64,000 nt of DNA from Flammulina velutipes (lineage: Eukaryota; Basidiomycota; Agaricomycetes; Agaricales; Physalacriaceae), in assembly GCA_011800155.1 (NCBI GenBank), contig CM022372.1, positions 868,001 through 932,000 of the forward strand, in the 5' to 3' direction. The notes under the pieces are model-generated. The model saw only the letters and a program-made list of their open reading frames with translations. It was not told where the DNA came from and made no database searches. Below, piece by piece: positions 33,659-46,447 of this stretch; the stretch's first letter is position 1, and every line of letters starts with the position of its first letter. The translations under genes were made by a program, and so were the position numbers.

Positions 33659-34390
33659 AGCCAGTTTTACCTTGACAGGACTCGGTAGATATTTTTCAAA
33701 CATTTCTATGTTTTGCTCGTGCATCATGATTACACTGGGGGCATGCATTTAATCCATTCATTTAAAGGAACAGACCTTGCATGCGCGCGGCCCGCGGACC
33801 ACTGTGCCAGATACGCATCTGAACATATCTACCAAGGCTCGACCTATAGATATGTTCGCTCTTGGTTTCATGCTCGTGCTAACGAACCTGTAAAGTATGC
33901 CCCATTCTTAGTCCTGATATATTCTAAGGCCAGGACCCTCCATTATCAACGCAGAGCATTAAAATACTTGATGCCGTTTCATATCCTATGGAATTGAACG
34001 AGCGCTTTGTGGCGCGTACCTCACATTAGAAGTGCCGTCATCTAATATCATTGTGCGTGTCTAGTTCGAGGCGATGCCATGAAATCTGATGCGAGTTTTG
34101 TCCCCAAAGTTCACATGGCTACTTCCTCCGCTACCCTTCCTCTATCGATTTGTCTATGCCCAGAATCTCTGCTCTCATGCGCGTTCCAAGGAGGCGTCTC
34201 ATCAGTATACATTAGCTTTCACGATCGCCTGATTGTGATGGATCTTCACTCCGTTTCTATTCAAAGCCACCAATATGTCAAGAGGCGATGTGGTCGGTGA
34301 TGCTATACCAGATTTGGGTCCCAAGTCTTTCGTGGCTGGCTATATATGACGAGGCTGAACCCTCAGGAAAGCCACACTCGCACTATCGCC
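33659..34390. other. intergenic, nothing firm
   Basis: Region between the auxilin-like gene and the 7-TM gene. The open frames at 33713-33997 and 34079-34300 lack domain or splice support. Confidence 0.5.
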
Positions 34391-35859
34391 ATGCCTCGCA
34401 TTTCAGAATCAGGTGTAACATGGCTGAATAGTGTGCTGTGTTCCATGACATGGGAGGTCTCTTTCTATGGTACTTGGATTCCTTATATGATGTTCTTGAT
34501 GAACATACTAACTTTCTATTCGCAGGCCTGTTTGCTGCCGTCGCGTTGATGTCCTCTTGGATACTCATGTAGGTCCTGCGACGTCGTAGTAACATTCTTA
34601 CTGATACTCGAGACCTCCAGACAGAAAGGCCTTCTTGCATCCCGCGCCCGGATGTGCCTCTTCTTCGTCAACGCCGTCATGTTCTCACTATCTACGGCAC
34701 ACATCGTCTTATCCGTCAAGTTCTATCTCATCCAGTTCCCGACGCTTACGTCGGATCTGGTCGAGGATAATCCTGAGTGGATGCTCAAACAACTGAACAA
34801 ATGGTATACGGATTTGACTGTGATGCGCCGAGTCAGCGTGAGTAGGTTCTTCACTGTATGTGGCGCAGATGTTGAATGGACGTACGTTCCATAGTACTTG
34901 ATTAGCGACGCCGTTGTCGTCTGGAGAACCTGGTGTATATGGCATGATAACCGATGGGTGAAGATCTATCTTGCGGTTGTGCTCTTTGCGACAGCAGGTA
35001 AGGCTGATACTTTTCATATTGCTCAGATCGGCACAATCTGATCACACGGATTTAGCGACATCGATTGCTTGCGCTGTTATTGTTGGTATTCGCCTTCCTG
35101 TAGATGGGTTGGTGACGAACATGCTTGGAACTTTTTGTCTGCTCGTTACCAACTTCAGCACTACTATCCTGTGCGGCTATAAAGTCTGGTATGTCATTTC
35201 ATCCGGCCTTCTTTGCGGCACAGTTGAATGACCGTACCCCAGGGAATATAGACGATTCATCAAGGGCGCATTCGGTGATAGACATCGCAACTCTTTAGTC
35301 GAGAACGTCCTCCTTATCCTCGTGGAATCCGGTTCATTGTACTGCATATTTTGGGTATGTCTTTCCGAACATGACCGTGTTGCTTGGCGTTAACGTTCTC
35401 CCTTCCTTAGCTGTTATTCCTGCTTGGGGACTTTGGGTATTTTTCTTCCGGACCTCTGGGCTCTGCCTTTGGACTGGAATGGTTCATGCCTCACTTTTCT
35501 GTAAGTCATTTCAGCGCTGTTCTCGATGTCTACCAGTGGCTAACTCATCCTGTGGGACATAGGGCATATATACATCTCTTATCATCCTCGTCGTGGCCAT
35601 GTCTCGAAGCCAATCTGACACCCTCTTCACTGGTGTTATCGAGCAAGGCCTCCAAACACATGGTCAAGGTCTGGATATCGAGAAACGAGGGCAGGTGGAT
35701 AGCATAAGGTTCGCGACTCGACCTCTCACTACGCTGGATCTTGTTGCGACGACGCACGATGACGGGAGTGGCGCGGATACCACGGTGATATCCCGAGGCC
35801 CGGATTCAAGTTTGGAAAACGAAGGGTCAGACTCAGAATCTGAAAGGGCTCGAAAGTGA
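34391..35859 (+). CDS. seven-transmembrane protein of Agaricomycete type
   Basis: Eight exons (34391-34469, 34526-34568, 34621-34837, 34895-34997, 35056-35188, 35243-35354, 35411-35500, 35563-35859) give 357 residues. Hydrophobic helices are separated by short loops: GLFAAVALMSSWI, MCLFFVNAVMFSLSTAHIVL, a loop ending in VMRRVS, YLISDAVVVWRTWCIW, VKIYLAVVLFATAATSIACA, LVTNFSTTILCGYKVW, LVENVLLILVESGSLYCIFW and LEWFMPHFSGIYTSLIILVV. A polar cytosolic tail rich in Ser/Asp follows. This pattern, with the DAVVVWRTW motif, is common in a large uncharacterised Agaricomycete receptor-like family. Ligand and coupling are unknown; I infer plasma-membrane location. Confidence 0.78.
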
Positions 35860-36329
35860 TTCTTGAGAGCCACCGAAGAAGTTTGAAATGGTTGGAAGGG
35901 TGCGCTTGTCATCCTCCTCGGAAAGACTCCAGTGCCACTACCCTTTCTCTTGTCCATCTGCACCTATTTATCTACATATTCTTGATTATCAATTATTAGA
36001 AGTAGAAAAACTTAACGATTGTATTAAACATGCATCCAGTCTTTGGAAACTCAAATGTTCCGCCACGTCAACTCATTTTTGAAATGTGGCGGTTGTGTGG
36101 CGTATTACTAAATTCCGGTGGTAAGCCTGCTCTCAATTTAGTTGCGTCCCAATGGCTGCTGTATCTGCTCACTATTTAATTCCCTTGAAAATGGCCGGTT
36201 TTGGGCCGGCTTTTGGGATTTCAATCTTTTTCAGCGCGCCACATACAATTCGCACGCATACAAAATTCCATTTGTTGTACAGTTATTCCTGAATATACAT
36301 TTTCTTCATATTCCTACTGTTCTTGTTGT
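35860..36329. other. convergent intergenic region, nothing seen
   Basis: 3' flanks of the 7-TM gene and of the HSP20 gene. No supported gene or repeat. Confidence 0.5.
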
Positions 36330-36886
36330 TTAGGCAATGTTGATACGCTTGGGAGCGGTTTCGGCTGCGGCCTTCGGGAAGGTCAAGGTCAAAACGCCGT
36401 GTTCAAGCGACGCCTTGATGTCGGAATCCTACAAAACGATTTTAATCGCTGTATTTGACATTAAGCTCAAAACTGACTAACCTTAACACCCTGAGGGAGC
36501 CTAAGAGTTCTTGAGAACTTTCCGTACTTCCTCTCCCTAATGGCGTAGCCACCCTCTTCCTTGTCCTCGATAGTCTTGGTCTCGCCGGAGACGACAAGGC
36601 GGCCGTCGTGGACGTCAATGTTCACGTCCTCCTTCTTGAGACCGGGCAACTCGAATGTAGCCGTAACGGTGTTGGTGGTGTCGTCTTCGTGCAAGTCCAT
36701 GCTGCGCTCAAAGGTCAGATTGTTCGCCTAGTAAGAGACGTGAGAGTAAGCTTACCGAGGGCGGACAACGATGGGGGCAGTATTGTCTGACGCCTGCAGC
36801 TGTTGCGAGGTGGCGCTGGTGGGTCGAGCGAAGCTCTCGAGGAAGCGGTCGAAGTTGTAGAAGGGCTCGTAGTAGTAGACGGACAT
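36330..36886 (-). CDS. small heat shock protein HSP20 (alpha-crystallin family)
   Basis: Exons 36886-36756, 36701-36482 and 36428-36330 give 149 residues. The Tyr/Phe-rich N-terminus (SVYYYEPFYNFDRFL) is followed by the alpha-crystallin domain. Visible motifs are ATFELPGLKKEDVNIDVHDG, LVVSGETKTIED, YGKFSRTLRLPQGV and LEHGVLTLTFPKA; the chain ends in KRINIA. It forms oligomers that hold unfolding proteins during stress, in the cytosol. Intron 1 is set at the acceptor before CATGG because the nearer AG breaks the frame. Upstream are a TATAAA box near 36935 and two heat-shock elements, so heat induction is likely. Confidence 0.92.
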
Positions 36887-36970
36887 GTTGGTGAGGCTTT
36901 TGAAGATGGGTAGAAAGCGAGAGTCCTGTGTCTCTTTATACTTGCTGGCCTGCCTTCCTCGTGAGCTTAC

Positions 36971-36983
36971 TAGAATATTCTAG
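36971..36983 (-). promoter_or_regulatory. heat-shock element (two-unit, palindromic)
   Basis: TAGAATATTCTAG is a perfect palindrome containing GAA-nn-TTC, the core of an HSF site. It lies about 85 bp upstream of the HSP20 start and about 30 bp upstream of its TATA box. Confidence 0.6.
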
Positions 36984-37166
36984 CCTGAGCTCACCTCTGA
37001 CGCAACGTATGAGCTGGACTTCCTGTTGTAGAATAACTATGTGCCGACCTACTTCGTGACCTTCTGGATCCAATCTAGCCCTTTATCTGTAGACTCGAAG
37101 GAATGGAAATCCAATCCTCTGACCTTCTCTGACTTGGAGAGCCATGATATCGCCATCACGTGATGA

Positions 37167-37179
37167 GAAATTTCTCGAA
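37167..37179 (-). promoter_or_regulatory. heat-shock element (three-unit)
   Basis: GAA-nn-TTC-nn-GAA in perfect phase, the canonical three-unit HSF binding site. It lies about 280 bp upstream of the HSP20 start codon. Confidence 0.65.
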
Positions 37180-37863
37180 GCCTCACCGCGAGTCTGGAAT
37201 TGTGAAGTAGCATCGCTCAAAGAGTATGACATACCAATTGAAGACCCCAGGGAAATTTCTGGATTGTACCCGACGACAGTAGTCGATACAGCAGCACGCT
37301 AATTAGCCTGCGGGAAAATCTTTACATTATGAGCATGAATTTGCGCTACGTACCAAATAATGTCGAACTTGGACTCTTCGTAAGGACCCCGGAGACTGGC
37401 CCATGAATTCATGGCTGTTTGGATCAAAGTATGTTCAACGACGTGTTGGAAGAGACGAGCCGAGCGTCCGGGCCTGCCAAATGAACATGAGCAGGTCCGA
37501 ATGAAATAGAACGTCCGCCTGAACCTCTGGCTGCCGCCACAAACTCGTGTCTCGCCGCCAGACCTCAGAGCCGGCAAGGCATGCAATTGAATGTTTGATT
37601 GTGTCTAGTTAACGTTGCCGCAAAGTAGGGAAAGAAGGGAAGGAGCCTGATGGTAATTGTTATTCGGTGTCAATGTCAGAAAAACGCAGCCTCACCGCAG
37701 ACAAATTATACAACCCCCATGAGTCCGTATGTACTTGTGTAGGTGCAAGGTGGAAAACGTTGATTTCCTTTTCGAGATGTGATTGGCCCAGAGTACACAC
37801 AGCTTACCTTTCGACCATGTATGCTACCCACTGAACGCGACGCCGAGGACGACGACGGCCACT
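37180..37863. other. divergent intergenic region between HSP20 and Rictor
   Basis: Upstream region of the Rictor-like gene. A minus open frame at 37299-37586 has no recognisable features and is not called. Confidence 0.45.
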
Positions 37864-40800
37864 ATGCCCGCAAATCTCAACGCCCCGCCATTCTCTTCTT
37901 CACAAATATCGTCGACTATCACCCTAGTAAATAGCGGCACGACCATCGACAATGACGACTCAACCTCATTTAGCGATCTCGAAGGGCAGGACCCGGCTCA
38001 CCAGGTGTGCGAATCAATGCGCGGTCCAGACACCCAATATTCATCTCTATTGCAGCTCGTATCGCTCAACAGCAGATTGGTGAAGCAAAATCGCATCAAG
38101 GAAGGCGCAGAGAATATGTTGAACATGCCGTTGACGGTGCGCATCTTACCGGCTGCACCAAAGCACATCTAATTTGGAATCTCAGGATGCACTTCGTATG
38201 CAGGTGGAATCTGAACTTGACATGGCCAAAAGCAGAATCCAAGCTATCAACGACAAGAGGAGCGATATCCGTATGTAGTCCACCTTTTGGTATATCTGCC
38301 ATACGAAAATACCACATGCAGAATCCTCAATCGAGAAGGGCAAACAGGTCAACGGAGCCGCCGCCGTGCGCAAAAAGCCCAATGCAGCTCCGGCAATTCC
38401 TGCAGACGATCATGGTAATTATCAAGTCATTGAATCTAGGCTGATACATGTTTATACGACGTATCTAGGTGACGATTTCCGCACTGCCCTTCAGAATGCC
38501 AACAACTGCGTGTCCAACTTGGTGTCTCTAGCTCGCCCATCGTCCCCTCCAATAATAGTTGGCGCCTCGACCTCGACTTCTTCTGTAAATGGTATCCCAG
38601 ATGCCGATCGTCCATGGGTCGACACAATGACGCGACTGGCAAATATTCTCCAGAAGCATGTGCGAGTCCGTTATGAGTCTAACATAACAGACATCGTTCA
38701 AGCGTGGGTTCACCAGCTTCTTTTCGAATCGGACCATCTGACCTGAACAGGGTTATTCCAGCACTGGCGGACTCACGCTCAAAACAGTGCCGTGCCGCCG
38801 CTTACCGTGTAATTCGATGGGGGCTAGTTGATCATGAATCCGTCAAGCGCCTCGGGGAGCAGCCTCTGGACTGGTATATTGTCAAGTTCGCACTTACTCT
38901 TCTTTCATTATTGCATTATATTCATCTTCGATCAACTAGGACACTCACTCGTGATAGCAAGTTTGCTGTTGAAAAAGAGCAAGTCATTAAACTCGTTCGC
39001 ACCATTGTTGATGTTGGTACAATTCGAACGGAAACCTTGCCAGGTGGTTCCTCGTCAGGCATCGTCCCTCTTTCAGAACCTGTTATGCGCGCTTTCGTCG
39101 CTGTAGCCGAACATCTCGACTCTCCGTTCCGCCCGATATGTATCCTCACTCTCACTGAAATTCGTAAGTCAGAGACTAACTTGTCACATTCTCACTCATA
39201 CGTTACTTAGTCTTGATTGACATTGATCTCGTATTTCGAACTGGCGGCTTCAGATTTCTGCTCCATGTACTGGGTGACGGTCCGATCGAGTTGGCCTCTA
39301 TGATATCATCCGCGTTTCTACACATTGTGGATTCTCCCCGGACGCGTGCTTATTTTACTATTGGATCAGACCTCGAGGTAGTGCTCGCAACAATTTATCA
39401 ACGGTTCGCTAACAGTTCATTAGATTGCACTCTCGGCAGTTACTGACGCGTACGGGAAAGGCCCCGACCATACCGAGCGTATGACAAGCAGCGCAAAGGT
39501 TATACAAGGCATGCTTAGGAGTTGGAGTGGTATGTCAATTCACAAACAGTGTATTCTCCCAAGCGAAGTTGTAACCGTTTTCAGGTCTCATGTACCTCTG
39601 CATGGCCGACATGCAAGCTCTCAGGTCAATCATTGATACATTACGCATACCCACTCTTGACTCCCGGGTAGCTATAAACATATTACTCCCCGTAACTAAG
39701 AACTGACCTGCACATAGGAAGTTATCTTAAACATGTTTTTCGATCTTTTGAAAATCAAGACTCCGGAATGGTATCAAACCTTTATTGATGGACGAAGGTT
39801 GACAAGTAGGTCAGGAAACCGGTTTGTTTAACGTTATGACTCATCTTTGACAGTGTACAAGAAGAACAACCGTAATAGCCAAACCACTGAAGGCAAGAGA
39901 GAAGCGGAGGCCACTGAACGGATGTCACAAACACTTCGTCTAACCGATCAGTACATCGCTCTTCTCGTCCTTGTTTTCACGAATGCTGGATTGTTAGATG
40001 TGAGTTTGTTGGCTGTATCGATGTTGTCTATCCTAAAAGCTATAGGCTCTCACATCCATGATGAGGGAAACAACAACTGGGAACAATCTGACGCGCAAAG
40101 CTACTTTACTGATGGCAGAGGTGCTTCAATTAGCCAACCGTGTCTTGCCTCTGTGGGTTGCCGCTCGCATACAAGCCATACCCCAGATCTTTGGGATGGC
40201 GGCAGACTACAATGATGGCGAACACAGAATTATCGGCACCTCCGCCATGTCTGCAATAGATAGTTTGGACCGCAATCGTGCCAGATTGCAGCCGGGGATT
40301 CTCAAGCATTCTCGTGCACGGTATGCTTTTCTCTCTAAACGTCAGATTTGAGACGTAATCGTGTCTTCTTAGGGCGAACTCTGTTGAAGATCCCATGCGC
40401 CGTGGGCAACGACAAGTTGAGCAAGTCAAACTCAAAATGAGCATGCAAATGGAGGACAAGGTGTTTCAAGCGTGTATATTGGAAACACAGGTATGACGCG
40501 TCGTGATTGGCTAAAGCATCGCTCATTCGAGGGCATAGGTCATTTACGCGAAAGATCACTCCAAGTGGAACTTTGATATGGTGCTTGAGCTCGTCGAAGG
40601 ACCACTACTAAATCCCAAACGCATGGAGGAAGCTATGAAAGGGACAAAGTTTATCCGACGCCTTATGTCTTTCTTCTATCCGTTCAGCCATAGGTTTTCG
40701 GATATGTCCAAGATCAAGGCATGGCTATCGATATGATTCGCATATTCGTTACTGAAACTGTTTATTAGGCAAACGCAAAATGGTCGCGACTGGGATGTTC

Positions 40801-42995
40801 CCTTTTGACGACCTTACTGGCTAGCCCAGATGGTGTCCGATACCTAGCCTCGGAAGACCAATTTCTTGGACAGATCGTGAAGAGTTTTGCGCAGTTGGAT
40901 CCTGTAAGTTCATTTTGATTGACCTGGTATGAAGGGACTATTCATCGTGGGTGCTTAGTTCAATGGCGTACCAGACTCGGACCCCATCTTCTCGAAAAAG
41001 CGAATAGCAGAGACTTTAACATCTGGTTATCTTGAAATGCTCGGGACGCTGAGTAAACATAAAGAAGGCATCGAGTACGTTACTTCGTTGGCGTGAAAAC
41101 TTGAGGCTGATCTCGCTTAAAGGCTGCTGGAGAAGTTCAAAATCTTTACAGCATTCTACCATCTCAGTGAGCTTCGAAGTCGAGAGGATTTGATCAAGGG
41201 GATTATTGAACATCTTGACTATTCAATGTTGGTGACCCACATTTTTTACTACGTACACGTCTGGCTGACTCGTCCTCGAAGTGACGGCCATCCTCGAATC
41301 ATTCTCTCAAAGGCTCTAACATCTAGCTACAAAGTACGCCCATTAATTTTGTCAAAATGAATACGCTCATAGTTCAACAGCACATCCGTCTCTACGCAAC
41401 CAAGCACTTGGGTGACCTCATCAGAGGGTCTGCAAACAATGCGAATGTTTGGACATTACGCCTTCTGCTGACCCAGCTGTATGATCCTGCACCAGAAGTC
41501 TGCGAGATGGCAGCTCGATTCCTTGAAGAGGCCTGTGAATCCAAGGAGATTTTGCAGCTTGTAGTTGAGATGCGGCCAATTATGGATCATTTGGGAGACA
41601 TAGGAAATCCGTTACTATTGAAGTAAGTGTAATTCATAGAGAGCGTCGGTTTGATCTTACATTTTATAGGTTCACGTCGACACCAATGGGTTTCCGATAT
41701 CTCTTCGATGCTGGCTATATTGATAGGGAGCTTGAACTGTGGTTCAATGTAAGTCACTTGTTCTTGGTTATGTATTCGTGCTCATCAAATGCAGGAGCGC
41801 AATCTATACTATGTAGTACAGGTTGAAGTATTTCTGTCGAAGGTCTTCAACTCGGACGCCGCGGACACCGAAGATGAATCTCTCGCCTTCGAAGGAGCTG
41901 TCCCTCCACACTTCTACGGCGAAATGGCCAAGACCGAGCTGGGATGCCAGATTTTGCAAGAGAAAGGCCATTTCGCAGAGTTCACGCAATTCATAAGCAA
42001 ACATGGACTTGAGGGCGATGACGCCGAGATAATCATGAAGCTAAAAAGTATCCTGTGGGCTGTTGTACGTCAATGTTCTTGACGTCTCTGTTGCGAGTGC
42101 TGACGTGAAAGCTAGGGCAACGTTGGCGCTACGGAGGGAGGTCTATCGTTTTTGGAAGAGCAGGAGATCATTCCACATGTCTTGAGCATAGCAAACAATT
42201 CGCCTATCCCATCGATAAGAGGGTATGTCTGCCCTTTTGGCGCAGAGGCTGTTTCTTACCACATCTCTAGGACATGCTTCTTTGTTCTGGGCCTGCTAGC
42301 ATCTACCTGTCAAGGTGCTGAAATATTGGACGATTATGAATGGGAGGCAACATTGACACCTCTGGGGAACGCGGTTGGGCTATGCATACCTTTGGATGTG
42401 GAGAAATTCATATCACTACCTGCATGGAAATCCCAAACAGCCCAATCGCAGCAACCACGATTAATACCGCCGAAATCTACCGTGGAGCTTGAGGTTATAA
42501 CGGCTATCCAAAACCTTGCGAACTCAGTCATAGCGAATGCTGCGTCGAGGACGTTGTCAAAGTGTGTCCCCTCTTGACGCTTGATTGTTAGTTTGGCTCA
42601 CGTTGGCTTATAGGATGAAAGCTAGTCATGAGCATCGCGCGGTCTTTTCGTCTCCGGAGATGTACTATCGTGCTCTGCATATCATATCGAGCCAACGGTA
42701 TCGACTGCCTGTTCGCCGATACGTCATTGATCTGTTCAGTGTGGAGCTGGACGCGAACGTTGTCGCGAAGCTATGGGAGTGCGAAAGACGGCTCAAGGCA
42801 CATCCTTCGCTTCGGATGGAGGGCAATCGGAAGAGCATGTTTGGAAGACTTGGGAGGACACGTCGTCCGGAGGAGAGCGATGACTCCAGCGAGGACGGTG
42901 AAATGGACTCGGGGGTACCTCCTCCCAAGGAAGTGCCGGCTATAACGCTGCAGCCTGCGCAGCATATTATTGGTTTCGATATACCCGCAAATTAA
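37864..42995 (+). CDS. TORC2 subunit Rictor / Ste16 / Avo3 homologue
   Basis: About 22 exons spanning 5.1 kb. The chosen start is ATG 37864. Early exons are 37864-38004, 38056-38136, 38186-38270, 38322-38414, 38469-38703, 38751-39163, 39211-39377 and 39424-39529; all keep frame. The N-terminus has a coiled coil (LVSLNSRLVKQNRIKEGAEN). Then come the Rictor N-terminal helical repeats (KQCRAAAYRVIRWGLVDHES, IVKFALTLLSLLH). The middle domain has WSRLGCSLLTTLLASPDGV and FYHLSELRSREDLIKGIIEH, and TPMGFRYLFDAGYID follows. The C-terminal Rictor-V region has GTCFFVLGLLASTCQGAEIL. TORC2 controls actin, AGC kinases and membrane stress. The junction near 40725 lacks a clear GT donor and is unresolved. 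The stop is 47 bp from the convergent regulator gene. Confidence 0.88.
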
Positions 42996-43042
42996 ATGTA
43001 CTTGTGCTCGACTTGTGTGTGTAATCTAGTTCTAGTTGGGGT

Positions 43043-44302
43043 TTAAAAATTGATTAGAAATTGATTATTCATCATGGGGAGTATAATCTGTGTCAAGTCA
43101 CTGGTAACTTGGTCAAAAGTGTCGTCTGACATTTCCCGTAACCATCGGTGCCATCGAGAATCGAGAAGGTTGTACAAGAGTTTAATCTCAGCGTCCCAGT
43201 GCCGTCGTGCCCACCACGGTGGTGAACCGGTGGTAGCCATGCGATGCATAGTGGCACAGTAATGCGCTGTGACGATCAACGCCCTTGGCCGCCGTTCACT
43301 AAGCAGTCGGTTGAACGCATGAGGCGCAAAACACGGCCACGCGCCCGCCGCATAGATATGGGAGTGTGGATTGAGAGACGCAACCCACGAGAGCTTGAGG
43401 ACGGAGACGGCATCCTCGTAGATTTTAGACGTGGCCTCGTCACGAACTTCGTCCGGATCTGGCGCTCCGGACGTCGGGGAGTGTATGACGGAGAGAGATG
43501 TAGGAAATGAGGGTGTGGTGCATGTTGCGAGCTCCAGCAGGACCTGGGAGTGGTCCGAGTCGAACAGTCCTGAGAGGGGCCCGAGTGCACCGTGTGTGTA
43601 CTCGTCCCAGGAGCTGGGATTGGCCTGGCAGCGCATTATCTGTAGCCAGTCGCTGGGGTCAAATACACAGTCAGCGGTGGCGAAGCCATACACCGCCATA
43701 AGTATGTGTGTGACGAAAAAGGTGCCCTGACTATCTGCTACTAACGGCTTCTCGTTGAGGGACAATGCGAGCAAGGCTTTGATGGATTTCTGATGGTGTA
43801 TGGCGGCTGCACCTGCGTATTGCGTTGCTGAGGGATCCTGGCTGTGCACAAAACACAGATGGAGGGCTGAGAATGCCAGGATGGAGTCTATGAGAAATTG
43901 GGATTTTGTGGAAAATGCGAGGTGGGGCACGACAGATTTCCATACTTCGGATGCTTGCACGGAGTGTGCGCTGAGGGTTTGTGAGGCGCAGTTGGTATAG
44001 TGGTGCATCAGTTCGAGGGTGAGAAGCTCGGAATCGGGAGTGGCTGGGGTGCGTCCTAGGGCATAGACGGGGCCAGTAACTGCAGAGGAGGACGGACTAG
44101 ATGAATTTGCCGGAGGAGTGCTACTCCAGACACAGTCCAATTCCATCCACGCGCATTTGTTGCATACTGGGGAAGTTTCGTCACACTACGCGATGCTCAA
44201 TCAGCCAAGCTCAATAACGAAGAGACGAGAGACTTTTATCTTTCGTTGTCGACAAGTCAGGCAACCAGTCTTTGTCTTCCTGTGGGGGCGTATGATAGGC
44301 AT
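43043..44302 (-). CDS. Zn2Cys6 fungal transcription factor
   Basis: Exons 44302-44234 and 44185-43043 give 403 residues. The zinc cluster is complete only after splicing: KTKTGCLTCRQRKIK joins CDETSPVCNKCAWMELDC, giving C-x2-C-x6-C-x6-C-x2-C-x6-C. The intron donor is GTCTCT. A Ser/Pro linker follows, then a fungal-specific regulatory domain (LLTLELMHHYTNCASQTLSA, FLIDSILAFSALHLCFVHSQ, AAIHHQKSIKALLALSLNE). This is the DUF3468/Fungal_trans_2 type found in many sterol- or secondary-metabolism regulators; the target is unknown. Without the intron the cluster lacks its third cysteine, so naive models will miss it. Confidence 0.85.
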
Positions 44303-44840
44303 CGATGTTCGAAGCAAGCCACTTTAGCCGGCTTCGGGCCGGTTCATGATTGACGCTGCGCCACATAAAGAATGCTCACCACGAGTGTGCAGAATTGATG
44401 GTTCAGAAGCCCTCTAAGTGTCGGGCTATATATGTACGATAGAGTATATAATGCACAGTTATAGTCATACAGTTATACAGTATTTACTATTGCTGGGGAG
44501 TAGGATTTTTTTATCATTCTGGATTTGACGACGCACCCCGTCCGTTCTGCGTCTTGTACACATTTCCGACGGTCAGGAATAGGTTTAGAAGACTTAACTT
44601 CGCTATCCCGATGGTGAATTGTGTGAAATTTTCCACGTAGTAGTTTTGCAAGGCGAATTTCGCCTCGTAACTCGCGCCACGGATTCGGAATAATGTATAT
44701 AACATAAGATAACATAATGCATCCTAAAATGTCACAAAAAAGCAGGGAGATAGCGTCAGAAAACATTTTGCAAATCCTACCGTGGGATAGGAAGTATCAG
44801 TCTCCTTCTTCCTCTTTAGTCCCAACGTTAATGCTGCCTT
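44303..44840. other. intergenic region upstream of the F-box pair
   Basis: No gene is supported. It is the unduplicated sequence left of the tandem duplication. Confidence 0.45.
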
Positions 44841-45063
44841 TGATCATCATGATCTCTCCTCATGCTGCAGAGAGGCTCCTAGTGATTAGCGCTCAGCTTC
44901 TTGCATGTACCTGGTCTTTTGTGCTTGCTATCGTGTGTGCACTGTGCAGCTATTGTCTCGCGACGTATCAACCCAAATCTGAGCCGGATCCGCATCAAAA
45001 GGTCTTCTATCGTAGGTATAAGAGCGTCCTTCTGTGCCAGCCTCTGTCCTCTCTGCGCCCACC
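44841..45063 (+). repeat. duplicated promoter segment, copy 1
   Basis: Closely similar to 46679-46886, starting with GATCATCATGATCTCTCC in both. It shows that the F-box duplication carried its 5' region. Both share GAGCCGGATCCGCATCAAAA before the start codon. Confidence 0.65.
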
Positions 45064-46447
45064 ATGTCCTGCAGCCTCTGTCGCATGCCATTTGTTCCTG
45101 GCAAACAAGCCACCTCGCCTCTGCCCCAGCACTACCCTCCGACAGGCATTCTCTCGCCCAGCTTGTACAACTACTTCACTGGAGCGACCGGTCTTGGGTA
45201 TGTTTCACGTCTCTCTGTCATTGCATAACTTCAGGCTAAGCACCGCAGCCGTCCCGAAGTACAGACCATCAAATCCAACTTTGACTATGTCAGCGGCAAC
45301 ATGTTTTGTGGCTTCAACGGTTTCATAGTCTTCTGCGTAGTATGGGAAACCGAACTTGGCACGGTGATTACCTTCAGTTATACGCCATTGCAGTGTGACT
45401 GATAATGCTGATATAGGCAGCAATGATGCATTCTGGGTGTACCAAGCTGCTCCTCCATCGCATGGAAGCTGATACGGAAACCTATGAACGCTTCGTCAAG
45501 CTCGCTGAAGTCACCGAAATTCTCTCACGGCCTCTGGGAGGCAAAGACGCTGGTAGATATCGCGACGTTCACTACGAGGAGGCGGGCGAGAAGATTGACC
45601 TGCGTCCCTTTTGGGTGGAGGGCTCTGGCTGTGGCGAAAATGCTTTCGACTGGAAAGGTTTATCGGAAAGCCCTTACTCTTTCCTTATCAATCGTCCTGA
45701 CGTGTGAGTCTCATTATGGTGGAATATTTTACCGTCTCTGAAAAATGTTACAGGTTCCCTCGATTCTTTTTCGCTGTCTCCTCCTCTAGGCTCGAGGGCC
45801 TTGACCGGCCATCTCCTGATAGAACTGACCGCCTCACAAACCAGCCTCTCGAGCTCATCGCGTACCTTCTGCCTTTCCTCCCCGTCAAAGACTACCTCAA
45901 CTTGATGTCAACCTGCCGTTTCCTCCGTCTCCAGTCACTCACCATGTTTCAATCTCATGCACGGAACTTAGTCTTGCAGCTCCCATGGGCCATCCTCATA
46001 CCCGCAGAAGTCGACGAGATGTCGACAGAATTAATCAAGAAAATGCCCAACGCTGAGACTACGCCACACGATGCCGATTGGTTGCTCTATCTCTCACACA
46101 TCCATCGTACCAAGAGCATGCGTATGCGTCGATGGATCTGGTCACTCTGCGATGAGGTCCATCGTGTTTATGAGGCCAAGAAGGTTGCGAGTCCTGTGTT
46201 GGACCCGACAACGCCGCAGTACGAAATGGCCCATCTTGGACTGGATATGGCGTACGAGATGGCTCAGATGTCGGACCCGAACGTGAAGAAGAGGAAAAAA
46301 CCGAGGAATTTTGGGAAGGATGAGCTGGCTGATATGATAAGCAAGCTGTAAGTGGCGATCTCGAACGTGATCTAAATGCTGATGCTTTACGAAATTTATA
46401 GATCCTCGTCTCTCAGGCATGTCGATATGTCGGGGTTCACCATGTAA
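45064..46447 (+). CDS. F-box protein, tandem copy 1
   Basis: Exons 45064-45197, 45249-45363, 45417-45703, 45754-46347 and 46402-46447 give 391 residues. The N-terminus has a CxxC (MSCSLCRMPFVPG). The F-box is at about residues 200-240: QPLELIAYLLPFLPVKDYLN with a following LMSTCRFLRLQSL. Flanking segments (RYRDVHYEEAGEKIDLRPFW, YEMAHLGLDMAYEMAQMSDP) are shared with the next gene. It is likely an SCF ubiquitin-ligase adaptor of the large Agaricomycete F-box expansion; the substrate is unknown. The tail is basic (KKRKKPRNF). Exons 1-3 have the same lengths as in copy 2. Confidence 0.82.

Noticed and set aside
37299..37586. 95-codon minus-strand open frame upstream of Rictor
   Set aside because: No recognisable motif and Cys/Arg-rich random-like composition.
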